From NCBI GenBank assembly GCA_026990385.1, contig JALXDL010000008.1:25643-89642 (forward strand): 64,000 nt of DNA, given 5' to 3'. The position numbers were made by a program, and so were the translations under genes. The stretch comes from DRKI01 sp011051875 (GTDB taxonomy: Bacteria > Desulfobacterota > Desulfobulbia > Desulfobulbales > Desulfobulbaceae). The notes under the pieces are model-generated. The model saw nothing but the letters and a program-made list of their open reading frames with translations. It made no database searches and was not told where the DNA came from. Shown here one piece after another: positions 10,601 to 17,687 of this stretch (positions are counted from its first letter, which is position 1; each line of letters starts with the position of its first letter).

Positions 10601-11155
10601 TGCGCCTGGATGGACAGCGTCCTTGATACCGTGCTCGACCACGATACCATGCGGCTGCGGCTCTTGGCAGATGGGGACAGGCTGGTGGAGCTGGGTTTTC
10701 ACTTTCCGCTGGCCGGGCTCGACCTGCGGCGCCTCAACGACCTGCTGGCCGACGCCGGCATCCGGCCCCTGGCCCGGGAGAGCGGTACCCTGCGCGGCCT
10801 GATGAAGGGGTTCATCGACCTGGTCTTCCGGTTCAATGGCCGCTACTTCCTGGCCGACTACAAGTCCAACCACCTGGGTGATTCACCTGCCGAGTACGCA
10901 CCCGGCCGGTTGACGCAGGTCATGGCCGAGCACCACTACGACCTGCAGTGCCTGATCTATACCCTGGCCCTGCACCGGTACCTGGCGAGCCGGATCAGCG
11001 ATTACGACTATGACCACCACTTCGGCGGCGGCCTCTACCTCTTCCTGCGCGGCATGCACCCGGACCATGAACCCGGCACCGGCATCCACCTCCTCAGGCC
11101 GCCACGGCAACTGGTCGAGGAACTCGACCATCTCTGCCAGGGGGTGACGCCATGA
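7664..11155 (+). CDS. recB: RecBCD exonuclease V, beta subunit RecB (helicase-nuclease)
   Basis: A 1163-residue SF1A helicase fused to a RecB-type nuclease. The Walker A motif EASAGTGKT lies at residues 18-26. Motif II is VDEFQDTD. Motif V/VI regions include IHKAKGLEYP and AVTRAR. Near the C-terminus, GFIDLVFR and ADYKSN (D1065, K1067) supply the metal-binding and catalytic residues of the nuclease. RecB is the 3'-5' motor and the only nuclease of the complex. I chose the start at 7664, with GGAG nine bases upstream. An in-frame ATG at 7649 is possible but has a poor ribosome site. The gene overlaps recC by 14 bases and recD by four (ATGA). All catalytic motifs are intact. Confidence 0.94.
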   Translation: MQYLDPLAIPLRGRRLIEASAGTGKTYCIVLFYLRLLLEEQLTTDRILVVTFTTAATEELRHRVRGRIREALDILEGRGSGDPVLEELLARGAPDRDLARQLLADALTCMDEAAIHTIHGFCQRMLQDHAFESGVPFAIEFLESEAPLRQRIMEDFWRARFYPAPEAEARWAEKTWTDPAGLLRALAGPLGNRLAEPALRVDEETLAGLRREVDRLHEAVRQRWPADRQAVQQILAHDPCLSRAGTSYRHDRVAELLAGMDRFAEQRPPAWELPPGLELLASSVMAKKLKRNCTPQGHPFFDLFDRFRSVLERFLAESRTQVLLAARNHLFAELDRRKEEQDLMHFDDLLLRLHAALAGPEGGRLLAARIRERYPVALVDEFQDTDPLQYRIFEAVYPADGGTLLMIGDPKQAIYSFRGADIFTYIRARRDTPREKRYTMATNHRSAPAMVEAVNRLFAAPAAFIFADDIPFTPVTAAEQAPSPLLLDGSEPLPLQCLRLAPELAKKPGQPMARETATTASARISAARIAALLALAAEGRALLGTEPLRAADIAVLVRTHREAGIMRQALAAHGISSVYSSRESIFTSPEALEMQRLLAVMAAPADESLVRGLLAGDLVGLDGHDLERLQEDEPGRETLLATLRDAGKILQQEGFLPMFQALVGEHRLAPRLSAQPGGERKLTNYLHLAELLQEAWDAGAGVDALLRWLNQQISSPDQDADSQQLRLESDEELVQIVTIHKAKGLEYPLVFLPFLWSGRSPKAEQPFSYHRRDDLRLMVDPGTGDPERLALATEEQLAEELRLFYVAVTRARNCCFFCWGRVRGMELSAPAWLLHRDGDRARLPDEQQLQAELLALNAAGPILQLHDESAEAPAATGPPASAAGPPQPRRFSGRIDTGWRISSYTQLAAEHEPGPAAAGEQPALPQPSPFTFPRGAAAGTCLHAILEELDFTGRKGDPDEVVARHLTRAGIDQSWQPVVCAWMDSVLDTVLDHDTMRLRLLADGDRLVELGFHFPLAGLDLRRLNDLLADAGIRPLARESGTLRGLMKGFIDLVFRFNGRYFLADYKSNHLGDSPAEYAPGRLTQVMAEHHYDLQCLIYTLALHRYLASRISDYDYDHHFGGGLYLFLRGMHPDHEPGTGIHLLRPPRQLVEELDHLCQGVTP

Positions 11156-12939
11156 TGAACCGGCCGGAATATCTCCAGGCTGAAGAGGGCCTGCGCCCCA
11201 TCGACCTCCAGGCCGGCCTGTTCCTGGAACGGCTTGCCGGCGGCGACCAGCCCCTGCTGCGGTTTGCCGCCGCCCTGGTCAGCCGGGCCGTGGGCCAGGG
11301 CCATGTCTGCCTGCCCCTGGCCCTGATTGCCGCCGATCCCCTGCTGCGGGCACAACAGGCCCTGGACGTGGAGCGGTTGCGCCATTCCCTGCTCGCCTCT
11401 CCCCTGGTCGGCCGGCCCGGCGAGCGCACCCCCCTGGTCCTGGACGACCATGACCAGCTCTACCTCTACCGCTACTTCCGCCACGAGGAGCGCATCGCCC
11501 GCCACCTGCTGGCGCGCGGCGGCCAGGGGTTCGACGTCGACCGCACCGCGGCCCGAACCCTGCTCAGGGAGCTGTTCCCCTGCCGCGTCGACGCCGAACC
11601 GGACCGGCAGCAGATCGCCGCCGCCCTGACCCTGCTCAAGCCCCTGGTGGTGATCTCCGGCGGCCCGGGCACGGGCAAGACCCATACCGTGGCCCGCATC
11701 CTGGCCCTGCTCCGGGGCCTGCACGGCGACGGCCTGCGCATCGGCCTGGCCGCGCCCACCGGCAAGGCGGCCGCACGGCTGCAGGAATCCATCCGCACGG
11801 CCGGCCGCCGGATCGGCGGTGACCTGGCCGCGGACATCCCGGACCAGGCCGTGACCCTGCACCGGCTTCTTGGTTTTCAGCCGGATCGCGGCACCTTCCG
11901 CCACGACCGCGAGAACCCCCTGCGGTTGGACCTGCTGATCCTGGACGAGGCCTCCATGATCGACGTGGTCCTGATGGCGGCCCTGCTCGAGGCCCTGCCC
12001 CCGCACTGCCGCCTGATCCTGCTCGGCGACCGGCACCAGCTGGCCTCGGTGGAGGCGGGCTGCCTGTTTTCCGATCTCTGCGGCAGGGACGATCCGGCCT
12101 GGTCGGAACCGGTCCGCGACACCATCGCCGACCTGACCGGCACCAGGCCCGCGGCAGGAGGTACCCGGGGCCCCATGGCCGACTGCGTGGTCCTGCTGCG
12201 GACCAGCTACCGCTTCCGGGCCGACAGCGGCATCGGCATGCTGGCCCGGGCCGTGAACAGCGGCGATGTCCGGACCATAGAAAACCTGCCGGCCACGGGC
12301 CGCGACGACCAGGAGGTGGTGACCGCAGAAGGGAGGGAGTCCCTTAAACAGGAGATCCTGGCCGGCTTCACGCCCCTGTTCCGGGCCGGATCGGCAGAAG
12401 AGGCCCTGGCCCGGCTGGACCGGTTCCGGGTCCTCTGCGCCCTGCGCCACACCACGCACGGCGTCAGCGGCATCAACGAGCTGGCTGAACGTGTCCTGGA
12501 CCGGGCCGGCCTGATCAGTGCCACAACCCCCTGGTATCGCGGCCGGCCGGTCATGATCCTCCGCAACCGCTACAGCCTGCAGCTCTTCAACGGCGATACC
12601 GGCATCATCTGGCCCGACCGGCAGGGACGGCTCCAGGCCTGGTTCCGGCGACCGGACAACACCCTGCGGCCCGTGGCCCTGTCTCGGCTGCCCGAGCACG
12701 AGACCGCCTACGCCATCACCATCCACAAGTCGCAGGGCTCGGAGTTCGAGCAGGTGCTCCTGCTCCTTCCCGACACCGACCTCCGGATCCTGAGCCGGGA
12801 GCTGGTCTACACCGGCGTCACCCGGGCCCGGCGCAGGCTGATCCTGCACGGGGACCGGAAAATCCTGGCCCGGGCCGTCCGGCGGCGGGCCGTGCGCCAC
12901 TCCGGCCTGCGCCAACGCCTCTGGCCGGGGACAGAGTAA
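11152..12939 (+). CDS. recD: RecBCD exonuclease V, alpha subunit RecD (5'-3' helicase)
   Basis: A 595-residue SF1B helicase, close to the roughly 600 residues usual for RecD. The Walker A motif GGPGTGKT lies at residues 170-177, motif II is LDEASMID, and the C-terminal motifs IHKSQGSEF and TRARRRL are present. The start ATG overlaps the recB stop in an ATGATG cluster, which indicates translational coupling. The roughly 160-residue N-terminal segment corresponds to the RecB-interaction domain of RecBCD-type RecD, as opposed to stand-alone RecD2. The 203 bases after the stop hold GC-rich dyads, including a 7-bp stem (13058-13064 / 13071-13077), but no clear T-tract terminator. Confidence 0.93.
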   Translation: MMNRPEYLQAEEGLRPIDLQAGLFLERLAGGDQPLLRFAAALVSRAVGQGHVCLPLALIAADPLLRAQQALDVERLRHSLLASPLVGRPGERTPLVLDDHDQLYLYRYFRHEERIARHLLARGGQGFDVDRTAARTLLRELFPCRVDAEPDRQQIAAALTLLKPLVVISGGPGTGKTHTVARILALLRGLHGDGLRIGLAAPTGKAAARLQESIRTAGRRIGGDLAADIPDQAVTLHRLLGFQPDRGTFRHDRENPLRLDLLILDEASMIDVVLMAALLEALPPHCRLILLGDRHQLASVEAGCLFSDLCGRDDPAWSEPVRDTIADLTGTRPAAGGTRGPMADCVVLLRTSYRFRADSGIGMLARAVNSGDVRTIENLPATGRDDQEVVTAEGRESLKQEILAGFTPLFRAGSAEEALARLDRFRVLCALRHTTHGVSGINELAERVLDRAGLISATTPWYRGRPVMILRNRYSLQLFNGDTGIIWPDRQGRLQAWFRRPDNTLRPVALSRLPEHETAYAITIHKSQGSEFEQVLLLLPDTDLRILSRELVYTGVTRARRRLILHGDRKILARAVRRRAVRHSGLRQRLWPGTE

Positions 12940-13142
12940 CAAGGCCGACAATTTTTCCTTCCTGCCAGGTGCAGTCAGCGGACATCTGTGGTAGACAGAG
13001 ACCAGCAATCACCTCCTGCCCGGCACTCGTGACACCGCTCCGCGGTGGCACGGCTCCCTGCCCGCTCCTGCGGGCAGAGAGCGTATCAGAAAACAGCAAG
13101 GACCACGGCAAGGCCCTGCCGGCGGCCGCACAGGACATCGAA

Positions 13143-14048
13143 ATGGATATCAGGAAACTCCAGGTCTTCTGCAAGGTGGTGGAACTCAGGAGCTTCACCC
13201 GCACCGCCGAGGCCGTGCTCCTCTCCCAGCCCACGGTGAGCGAGCACATCCGCAGCCTGGAGCAGGAACTGGGCCAGAAGCTGGTCAACCGGCTGGGCCG
13301 CGACATCGAGCCGACCCCGGTGGGCCGCCTCCTCCACGACTATGCCCGCCGGATCCTGCGGCTGCAGCAGGAGGCCCTGCAGGCGGTGGCAGAGTATTCC
13401 GGCACCATGGCCGGCCGGATCATGATCGGCTGCGGCACCATTCCCGGCACCTACATCCTGCCGGGCCTGATCGGCTCTTTCCGCAGTCGTTACCCTGCCA
13501 TCAAGGCCACCCTGCAGATCACCTCCTCCCGGACCATTGCCGGCAAGGTCATGGAGGGCGAGCTGGAACTGGGCGTGGTCGGGGCGCGCTGGAACGAACG
13601 CGGCCTGGAGTGGAGCCGGGTCTTTGCCGACGAACTGAGCCTGGCCATGCACCCGGACCATCCCTGGGCCGAGCGGGAAGAGGTTACCCTGGCAGAACTG
13701 GTGGACGAACCCTTTATCCTGCGGGAATCGGGTTCCGGTACCCGCCGGGTCATCGCCCAGATCCTGGAGGAGCACGGGTTCAGGGAGTCGCAGCTCAAGG
13801 AGGTGGCCGAGATCGGCTCCACGGCCGCGGTCAAGGAGGCGGTCAAGGCCGGGCTCGGGATCTCGATCCTGTCGCGGCGGGCCCTGATCGATGACCTCAA
13901 CTGCGGCTCCATCGCCACGGTGCCGGTGCAGGGAATCCGGCTCGAGCGCCCCTTCTACCTGATTCGGCGCAGGCGACGCGAACTGCCGCCGGTGGCCACG
14001 GTCTTTTGCAAGTACCTGCTGGAAGAGGCGGAAGAGAGTATGGTATGA
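13143..14048 (+). CDS. LysR-family transcriptional regulator linked to the NifU-like/GGGtGRT pair
   Basis: A 301-residue LysR regulator. Residues 1-60 form the winged helix-turn-helix (LQVFCKVVELRSFTRTAEA, SQPTVSEHIRSLEQELG). From about residue 90 there is a type 2 periplasmic-binding-fold effector domain that opens with GCGTIPGTYILP. I chose the start at 13143 because the conserved DNA-binding domain begins there, with AGGA just upstream. It is encoded 162 bases ahead of the NifU-like and GGGtGRT genes on the same strand and may regulate them. From memory, close relatives in anaerobes are annotated as selenium-metabolism-associated LysR proteins. No selenium gene is visible here, so that link is only suggestive. 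The effector is unknown. Confidence 0.88.
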   Translation: MDIRKLQVFCKVVELRSFTRTAEAVLLSQPTVSEHIRSLEQELGQKLVNRLGRDIEPTPVGRLLHDYARRILRLQQEALQAVAEYSGTMAGRIMIGCGTIPGTYILPGLIGSFRSRYPAIKATLQITSSRTIAGKVMEGELELGVVGARWNERGLEWSRVFADELSLAMHPDHPWAEREEVTLAELVDEPFILRESGSGTRRVIAQILEEHGFRESQLKEVAEIGSTAAVKEAVKAGLGISILSRRALIDDLNCGSIATVPVQGIRLERPFYLIRRRRRELPPVATVFCKYLLEEAEESMV

Positions 14049-14210
14049 TCAGGACCTGATCCGGAGATCACGGTACCCGGGCCGGCATGGGTGGCCCGGA
14101 TTTCCCGGTCAATGCCAGCACAGACCATGAAGAAGTCGCTCGCCCCGTCTCGACGTGTCGGCATTTTTGGATGAACCGCTCTTTCAACCAACCACAACAC
14201 GAGGACCACC

Positions 14211-14903
14211 ATGAACTATTCTCCTGAAGTGGACGAGATGTACTGTATCGCCCAGGGGCCCAACCACGGCCCCTCGCCCATTCCCCAGGAAGGGCAGTGG
14301 AACCAGGTGCGCGAGGTCAGGGACATCAACGGCCTCACCCACGGCGTGGGCTGGTGCGCCCCGCAGCAGGGCGCCTGCAAGCTGACCCTCAACATCAAGA
14401 ACGGCATCATCGAGGAGGCCCTGATCGAGACCGTGGGCTGCACCGGCATGACCCATTCCGCGGCCATGGCCGCGGAGATCCTGCCCGGCAAGACCATCCT
14501 CGAGGCCCTCAACACCGACCTGGTCTGCGACGCCATCAACACGGCCATGCGGGAGCTGTTCCTGCAGATCGCCTACGGCCGCAGCCAGTCCGCCTTTTCC
14601 GAGGGCGGCCTGATGATCGGCGCCGGCCTCGAGGACCTGGGCAAGGGGCTGCGCTCGGTGACCGGCACCATGTACGGCACCAACCGCAAGGGACCGCGCT
14701 ACCTGGAGATGGCCGAGGGCTATGTCCTGGAGGTGGGCCTGGACAAAAACGACGAGATCTGCGGCTACAAGTTCGTCAACCTGGGCCGGATGATGGACAT
14801 GATCAAGGACGGGACCGAGCCCGGCGAGGCCCTGGCCCGGGCCACCGGCACCTATGGCCAGTTCGAGGCGGCAGTGAAAACCATTGATCCGCGCAAGGAA
14901 TAG
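14211..14903 (+). CDS. NifU/IscU-like iron-sulfur scaffold-fold protein paired with GGGtGRT protein
   Basis: A 230-residue protein. Residues 45-110 resemble the IscU/NifU N-terminal scaffold: GWCAPQQGACKLTL stands where scaffolds have APxCGDxMxL, and ETVGCTGMTHSAAMAAE stands where they have FxGCGxAIASSS. Cysteines C49, C56 and C77 could form a cluster site, but the spacing differs from classical IscU. The C-terminal half (roughly 120-230) is not part of standard IscU and I do not recognise it. The ribosome site is CACGAGGACC. Only nine bases separate it from the GGGtGRT gene, a pairing seen repeatedly in anaerobes. The role is unknown. Binding or delivery of an Fe-S cluster for its partner is the natural hypothesis. 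It is not in a nif or isc cluster here. Confidence 0.82.
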   Translation: MNYSPEVDEMYCIAQGPNHGPSPIPQEGQWNQVREVRDINGLTHGVGWCAPQQGACKLTLNIKNGIIEEALIETVGCTGMTHSAAMAAEILPGKTILEALNTDLVCDAINTAMRELFLQIAYGRSQSAFSEGGLMIGAGLEDLGKGLRSVTGTMYGTNRKGPRYLEMAEGYVLEVGLDKNDEICGYKFVNLGRMMDMIKDGTEPGEALARATGTYGQFEAAVKTIDPRKE

Positions 14904-14912
14904 GGGGAGACC

Positions 14913-15911
14913 ATGGCTCTTTTTGAAGGATATGAACGAAGGATCGACAAGATCAACAAGGTCTTGGCCGAGTACGGCATCAAGGACCTGGAGGAGGCCC
15001 GGGCCATCTGCACCGATGCCGGGGTGGACGTCTACCGGATCGTGCGCGAGGTGCAGCCGATCTGTTTCGAAAACGCCTGCTGGGCCTACATCACCGGCTG
15101 CGCCATCGCGGTGAAGAAGGGACAGACCAGGGCCGAGGAGATCGCCGCCACCCTGGGCGAGGGACTGCAGGCCTTCTGCATCCCCGGCTCGGTGGCCGAC
15201 GACCGCAAGGTGGGCATCGGCCACGGCAACCTGGCCGCCATGCTCCTCAATGAAGACACCCGCTGCTTCGCCTTCATCGCCGGCCACGAGTCGTTCGCCG
15301 CCGCCGAGGGCGCCATCGGCATCGCCAGGTCGGCCAACCGGGTGCGCACCGAGCCCCTGCGGGTGATCCTCAACGGCCTGGGCAAGGACGCGGCCCATAT
15401 CATCTCCCGGATCAACGGCTTCACCCACGTGGAGACGAAGTTCAACTACGCCGAGGGAACGCTGTCGGTGGTGAAGGAGACCGCCTATTCGGATGGCGAA
15501 AGGGCCGAGGTGCGCTGCTACGGCGCCGACGACGTGCGCGAGGGCGTGGCCATCAACCACCTGGAGCAGGTGGATGTCTCCATTACCGGCAACTCCACCA
15601 ACCCGACCCGGTTCCAGCACCCGGTGGCCGGGACCTACAAGAAGGAGTGCGTCCAGCAGGGCAAGCACTACTTCTCCGTGGCCTCGGGCGGCGGCACCGG
15701 CCGCACCCTGCACCCGGACAACATGGCCGCCGGCCCGGCCTCCTACGGCATGACCGACACCATGGGCCGCATGCACTGCGATGCCCAGTTCGCCGGTTCC
15801 TCCTCAGTGCCGGCGCACGTGGAGATGATGGGCTTCATCGGCATGGGCAACAACCCCATGGTCGGCGCCTCGGTGGCCGTGGCCGTGGCCCTGCAGCAGG
15901 CCGCCTCCTGA
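14913..15911 (+). CDS. GGGtGRT-family protein of unknown function
   Basis: A 332-residue soluble protein carrying the family-defining motif GGGTGRT at residues 259-265, within ASGGGTGRTLHPDN. There is no signal peptide or membrane segment. Glycine- and alanine-rich blocks (GHGNLAAMLL, GFIGMGNNPMVGAS) suggest an alpha/beta enzyme, but I recognise no fold. Conserved-looking cysteines occur at C33, C51, C56 and C63 in the N-terminal quarter and could be cluster or metal ligands. The strong ribosome site (AGGGGGAG) and the nine-base gap show it is co-translated with the NifU-like gene. The TGA stop (15909-15911) forms part of the target duplication of an inserted MITE-like element. The family is established from genome surveys. 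Its biochemical role is, to my knowledge, undescribed. Confidence 0.85.
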   Translation: MALFEGYERRIDKINKVLAEYGIKDLEEARAICTDAGVDVYRIVREVQPICFENACWAYITGCAIAVKKGQTRAEEIAATLGEGLQAFCIPGSVADDRKVGIGHGNLAAMLLNEDTRCFAFIAGHESFAAAEGAIGIARSANRVRTEPLRVILNGLGKDAAHIISRINGFTHVETKFNYAEGTLSVVKETAYSDGERAEVRCYGADDVREGVAINHLEQVDVSITGNSTNPTRFQHPVAGTYKKECVQQGKHYFSVASGGGTGRTLHPDNMAAGPASYGMTDTMGRMHCDAQFAGSSSVPAHVEMMGFIGMGNNPMVGASVAVAVALQQAAS

Positions 15912-15913
15912 AA

Positions 15914-16157
15914 CCTAAATCCTGCAATTGGCAATTTTGCCGGAGATGCGAGGCATCAAGGGCGCAGACGTATACAAATACTTCAAGCCCTTGATAACGA
16001 AGCAGATTCGGTAAAATTGCCAATCCCGAAGGGCGAGAAAATGAAGAAAAAAATCCTTCACCCAATCAGTGAGTCAAAAAAAACGATCACGTTCGTATAA
16101 TCCGCTGATACGACAAAAGAAAATTTTTTTCTTCATTTTCGAAGTGCAGGATTTAGG
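15914..16157. mobile_element. MITE-like non-autonomous element with 13-bp terminal inverted repeats and 5-bp target duplication
   Basis: The ends are perfect 13-bp inverted repeats: CCTAAATCCTGCA (15914-15926) and its exact complement TGCAGGATTTAGG (16145-16157). Both ends are directly flanked by TGAAA (15909-15913 and 16158-16162), a 5-bp duplication expected from transposase-mediated insertion. Inside lie a second perfect 18-bp inverted repeat (16037-16054 / 16123-16140) and a long hairpin (15926-16024). The 244-bp interior has no credible gene and is AT-richer than its surroundings. The left duplication includes the stop codon of the GGGtGRT gene, which is therefore preserved. No autonomous relative with the same ends is in this window. 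Confidence 0.72.
15926..16024. repeat. Long imperfect palindrome inside the MITE-like element
   Basis: The outer arms pair ATTGGCAATTTTGCCGGA (15927-15944) with the segment at about 16007-16024 (16 of 18 positions). The inner arms are a perfect nine-base pair, ATCAAGGGC (15955-15963) with GCCCTTGAT (15986-15994). The whole could fold into a hairpin of nearly 100 nucleotides. Confidence 0.7.
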
Positions 16158-16174
16158 TGAAACTAGAACCTGTT

Positions 16175-16198
16175 GCATCTCCGGCGAAATTGTCAATT
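16175..16198. repeat. Inverted partial copy of the palindrome arm, outside the MITE ends
   Basis: Bases 16175-16198 are the reverse complement of 15926-15949 at 22 of 24 positions. This copy lies beyond the right terminal repeat and its target duplication. The hairpin family is therefore not confined to the element. Either an older repeat was already here or a second event occurred. Confidence 0.65.
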
Positions 16199-16212
16199 AC
16201 CGCGTGAGGGAT

Positions 16213-16249
16213 AAAAAAAAAGACGCGCCCGGCATCGGCCAGGCGCGTC
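16213..16249 (-). terminator. Rho-independent terminator of the THX gene
   Basis: On the minus strand, an 8-bp GC stem GACGCGCC / GGCGCGTC (16242-16249 with 16222-16229) is followed by a run of nine T (16213-16221). It lies about 30 bases after the THX stop. Confidence 0.85.
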
Positions 16250-16279
16250 CCCATTCTCCGGGCAGAAAGTCGGCAGAGG

Positions 16280-16384
16280 TTACTTTTTTTCCTTTTTGGC
16301 CGCCTTTTTCTTTCTCGGCCGGCTGTTGCCAAAGGTGCCGCGGTTGATCTTGCCCCGTTTTGTTCTCAAGTCGCCTTTACCCAT
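16280..16384 (-). CDS. Small ribosomal subunit protein THX (34 residues)
   Basis: A 34-residue, very basic protein beginning MGKGDLRTKRGKINRGTFG, followed by SRPRKKK and a lysine-rich tail. This is the conserved THX pattern (GKGDxxTxRGKIxxGTxGxxRP). THX sits in a pocket at the top of the 30S head in Thermus and many other bacteria. The ribosome site is GAGAGGAC, about six bases before the ATG at 16384. A strong terminator directly downstream shows a monocistronic gene. A longer in-frame start at 16489 would add 35 residues unlike the family and is rejected. The gene is short enough to be missed by length-filtered gene calling. Confidence 0.88.
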   Translation of the reverse strand: MGKGDLRTKRGKINRGTFGNSRPRKKKAAKKEKK

Positions 16385-16542
16385 ATCACGTCCTCTCTCT
16401 GTTGTATTCCGGAACCAGGGGCCGGGAATCCAGGCCCCCCGATTGTTTGCAGACACCTGGTATTTACCGTTCCTGCCAGCGTGCCGCAAGCCTTTTTCGC
16501 CAAAAAACAGGATGAACGGTTTCCATTACGCCAAGACGCACC

Positions 16543-17556
16543 ATGCACACCATCCTGCAAACCGGCCAGCGCCGCTGTTATGACGGCTCCGGCCGCGCGA
16601 TTCCCTGTGACGGCAGCGGCCAGGACGGCGAGTACCAAAGCGGCGTCCCCTGGCCCGAGCCCCGCTTTACCACCAGCGGCCAGACGGTTGTCGACCGCCT
16701 CACCGGCCTGACCTGGTCAAAAAACGCCAACCCCGGCGGCTTTCCCTGCACCTGGCAGGAGGCGCTGGAGCAGATCAGGGAGTTTAACCGGCAGTGGTGG
16801 TGCGGCCATTCCGACTGGCGCCTGCCCAACCGCCGGGAACTGCGCAGCCTGATGGACTACCAGGCCAGAAAGCCGGCCCTGCCGGAAGATCACCCCTTCA
16901 CGGACGTCTTTCTCGGCTGGTACTGGAGCTCCACCAGTGCGGCCATCAACCCCGCCTATGCCTGGTACGTGCACATGGAGGGCGCGCGCATGTTCTACGG
17001 CCGCAAGGCGCAGGAGTACCTCTTCTGGCCGGTGCGGGGGACCAGCCGCGTCCTCGCCGCCACCGGCCAGCGGCAATGTTTCGATGCCGCCGGGACCCCC
17101 TGCCCCTGCCGGGACACCGGCCAGGACGGCGAGCTCCGACAGGGCATCCCCTGGCCCGAGCCCCGCTTTGTCCGGGAGGACGACCTGGTCCGGGACCGGC
17201 TGACCAATCTTGCCTGGAGCAGGACAGCCAACCTGACCGGCCAACCGGTGTCCTGGGAAGGGGCCCTGCAGGCGGTGGCCGGCCTGAATGCCGGCCAGGA
17301 CAGCGGTCCCGGCCCATGGCGGCTGCCGACCATCAACGAGCTGGAATCCCTGGTGGACTGCAGCAGGCACACCCCGGCCCTGCCGGCAGGCCATCCCTTC
17401 ACCTCCCTGCAGGAGGGCTACTGGTCCGCCACCACCAGCTTCTTCGAGACCGACTGGGCCTGGGTCCTTTACCTGCACAAGGGCGCCTGCGGCGTCGGCC
17501 ACAAGCCCGGCGCCACCTTCCACGTCTGGCCGGTGCGGGCAGAGCGGGGTGGATGA
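16543..17556 (+). CDS. Tandem DUF1566 (Lcl_C) domain protein without signal peptide
   Basis: A 337-residue protein made of two homologous halves. Each half starts with a TGQRxC(Y/F)D ... PC ... TGQDGE segment (residues about 7-30 and 171-195), continues with GxPWPEPRF, DRLTxLxW and a WRLPxxxEL motif, and ends YLFWPVRG or FHVWPVRA. These are hallmarks of the DUF1566/Lcl_C family, usually found in exported or cell-surface proteins of deltaproteobacteria and other anaerobes. An in-frame stop lies about 10 codons upstream of the only ATG, and the N-terminus is not hydrophobic. It is therefore either cytoplasmic or exported by another route. The paired cysteines in each half suggest disulfides. 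The function is unknown. The ribosome site is weak. Confidence 0.82.
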   Translation: MHTILQTGQRRCYDGSGRAIPCDGSGQDGEYQSGVPWPEPRFTTSGQTVVDRLTGLTWSKNANPGGFPCTWQEALEQIREFNRQWWCGHSDWRLPNRRELRSLMDYQARKPALPEDHPFTDVFLGWYWSSTSAAINPAYAWYVHMEGARMFYGRKAQEYLFWPVRGTSRVLAATGQRQCFDAAGTPCPCRDTGQDGELRQGIPWPEPRFVREDDLVRDRLTNLAWSRTANLTGQPVSWEGALQAVAGLNAGQDSGPGPWRLPTINELESLVDCSRHTPALPAGHPFTSLQEGYWSATTSFFETDWAWVLYLHKGACGVGHKPGATFHVWPVRAERGG

Positions 17557-17687
17557 CCGTGGACAGCCCGGAACGTGTCCGCATGCAACCCTCATGTCGT
17601 CAAGCTTACAGGACCGCGTCCGCAGGGTAGCGGGAGGCCCACCCGTCTCTGCCAGCCGTTGCAAACGGCAACGAATTGCTGTCGGTA

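Noticed and set aside
7610..10873. A 1087-codon minus-strand open frame opposite recB
   Set aside because: Mirror of a conserved helicase gene; no domain, no ribosome site.
11035..13008. A 657-codon minus-strand open frame opposite recD
   Set aside because: Mirror of a conserved helicase gene; composition-driven.
12940..13142. Possible terminator dyads between recD and the LysR gene
   Set aside because: Stems exist (for example 13058-13077), but no T-run follows on either strand.
14184..15776. A 530-codon minus-strand open frame opposite the NifU-like and GGGtGRT genes
   Set aside because: It covers two real genes in antisense, including their spacer. The translation is His/Gly/Val-rich without family features.
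15914..16157. CRISPR or tRNA origin for the palindromic region
   Set aside because: There are no regular spacers and no cloverleaf or anticodon arm. Terminal repeats plus target duplication fit an inserted element better.
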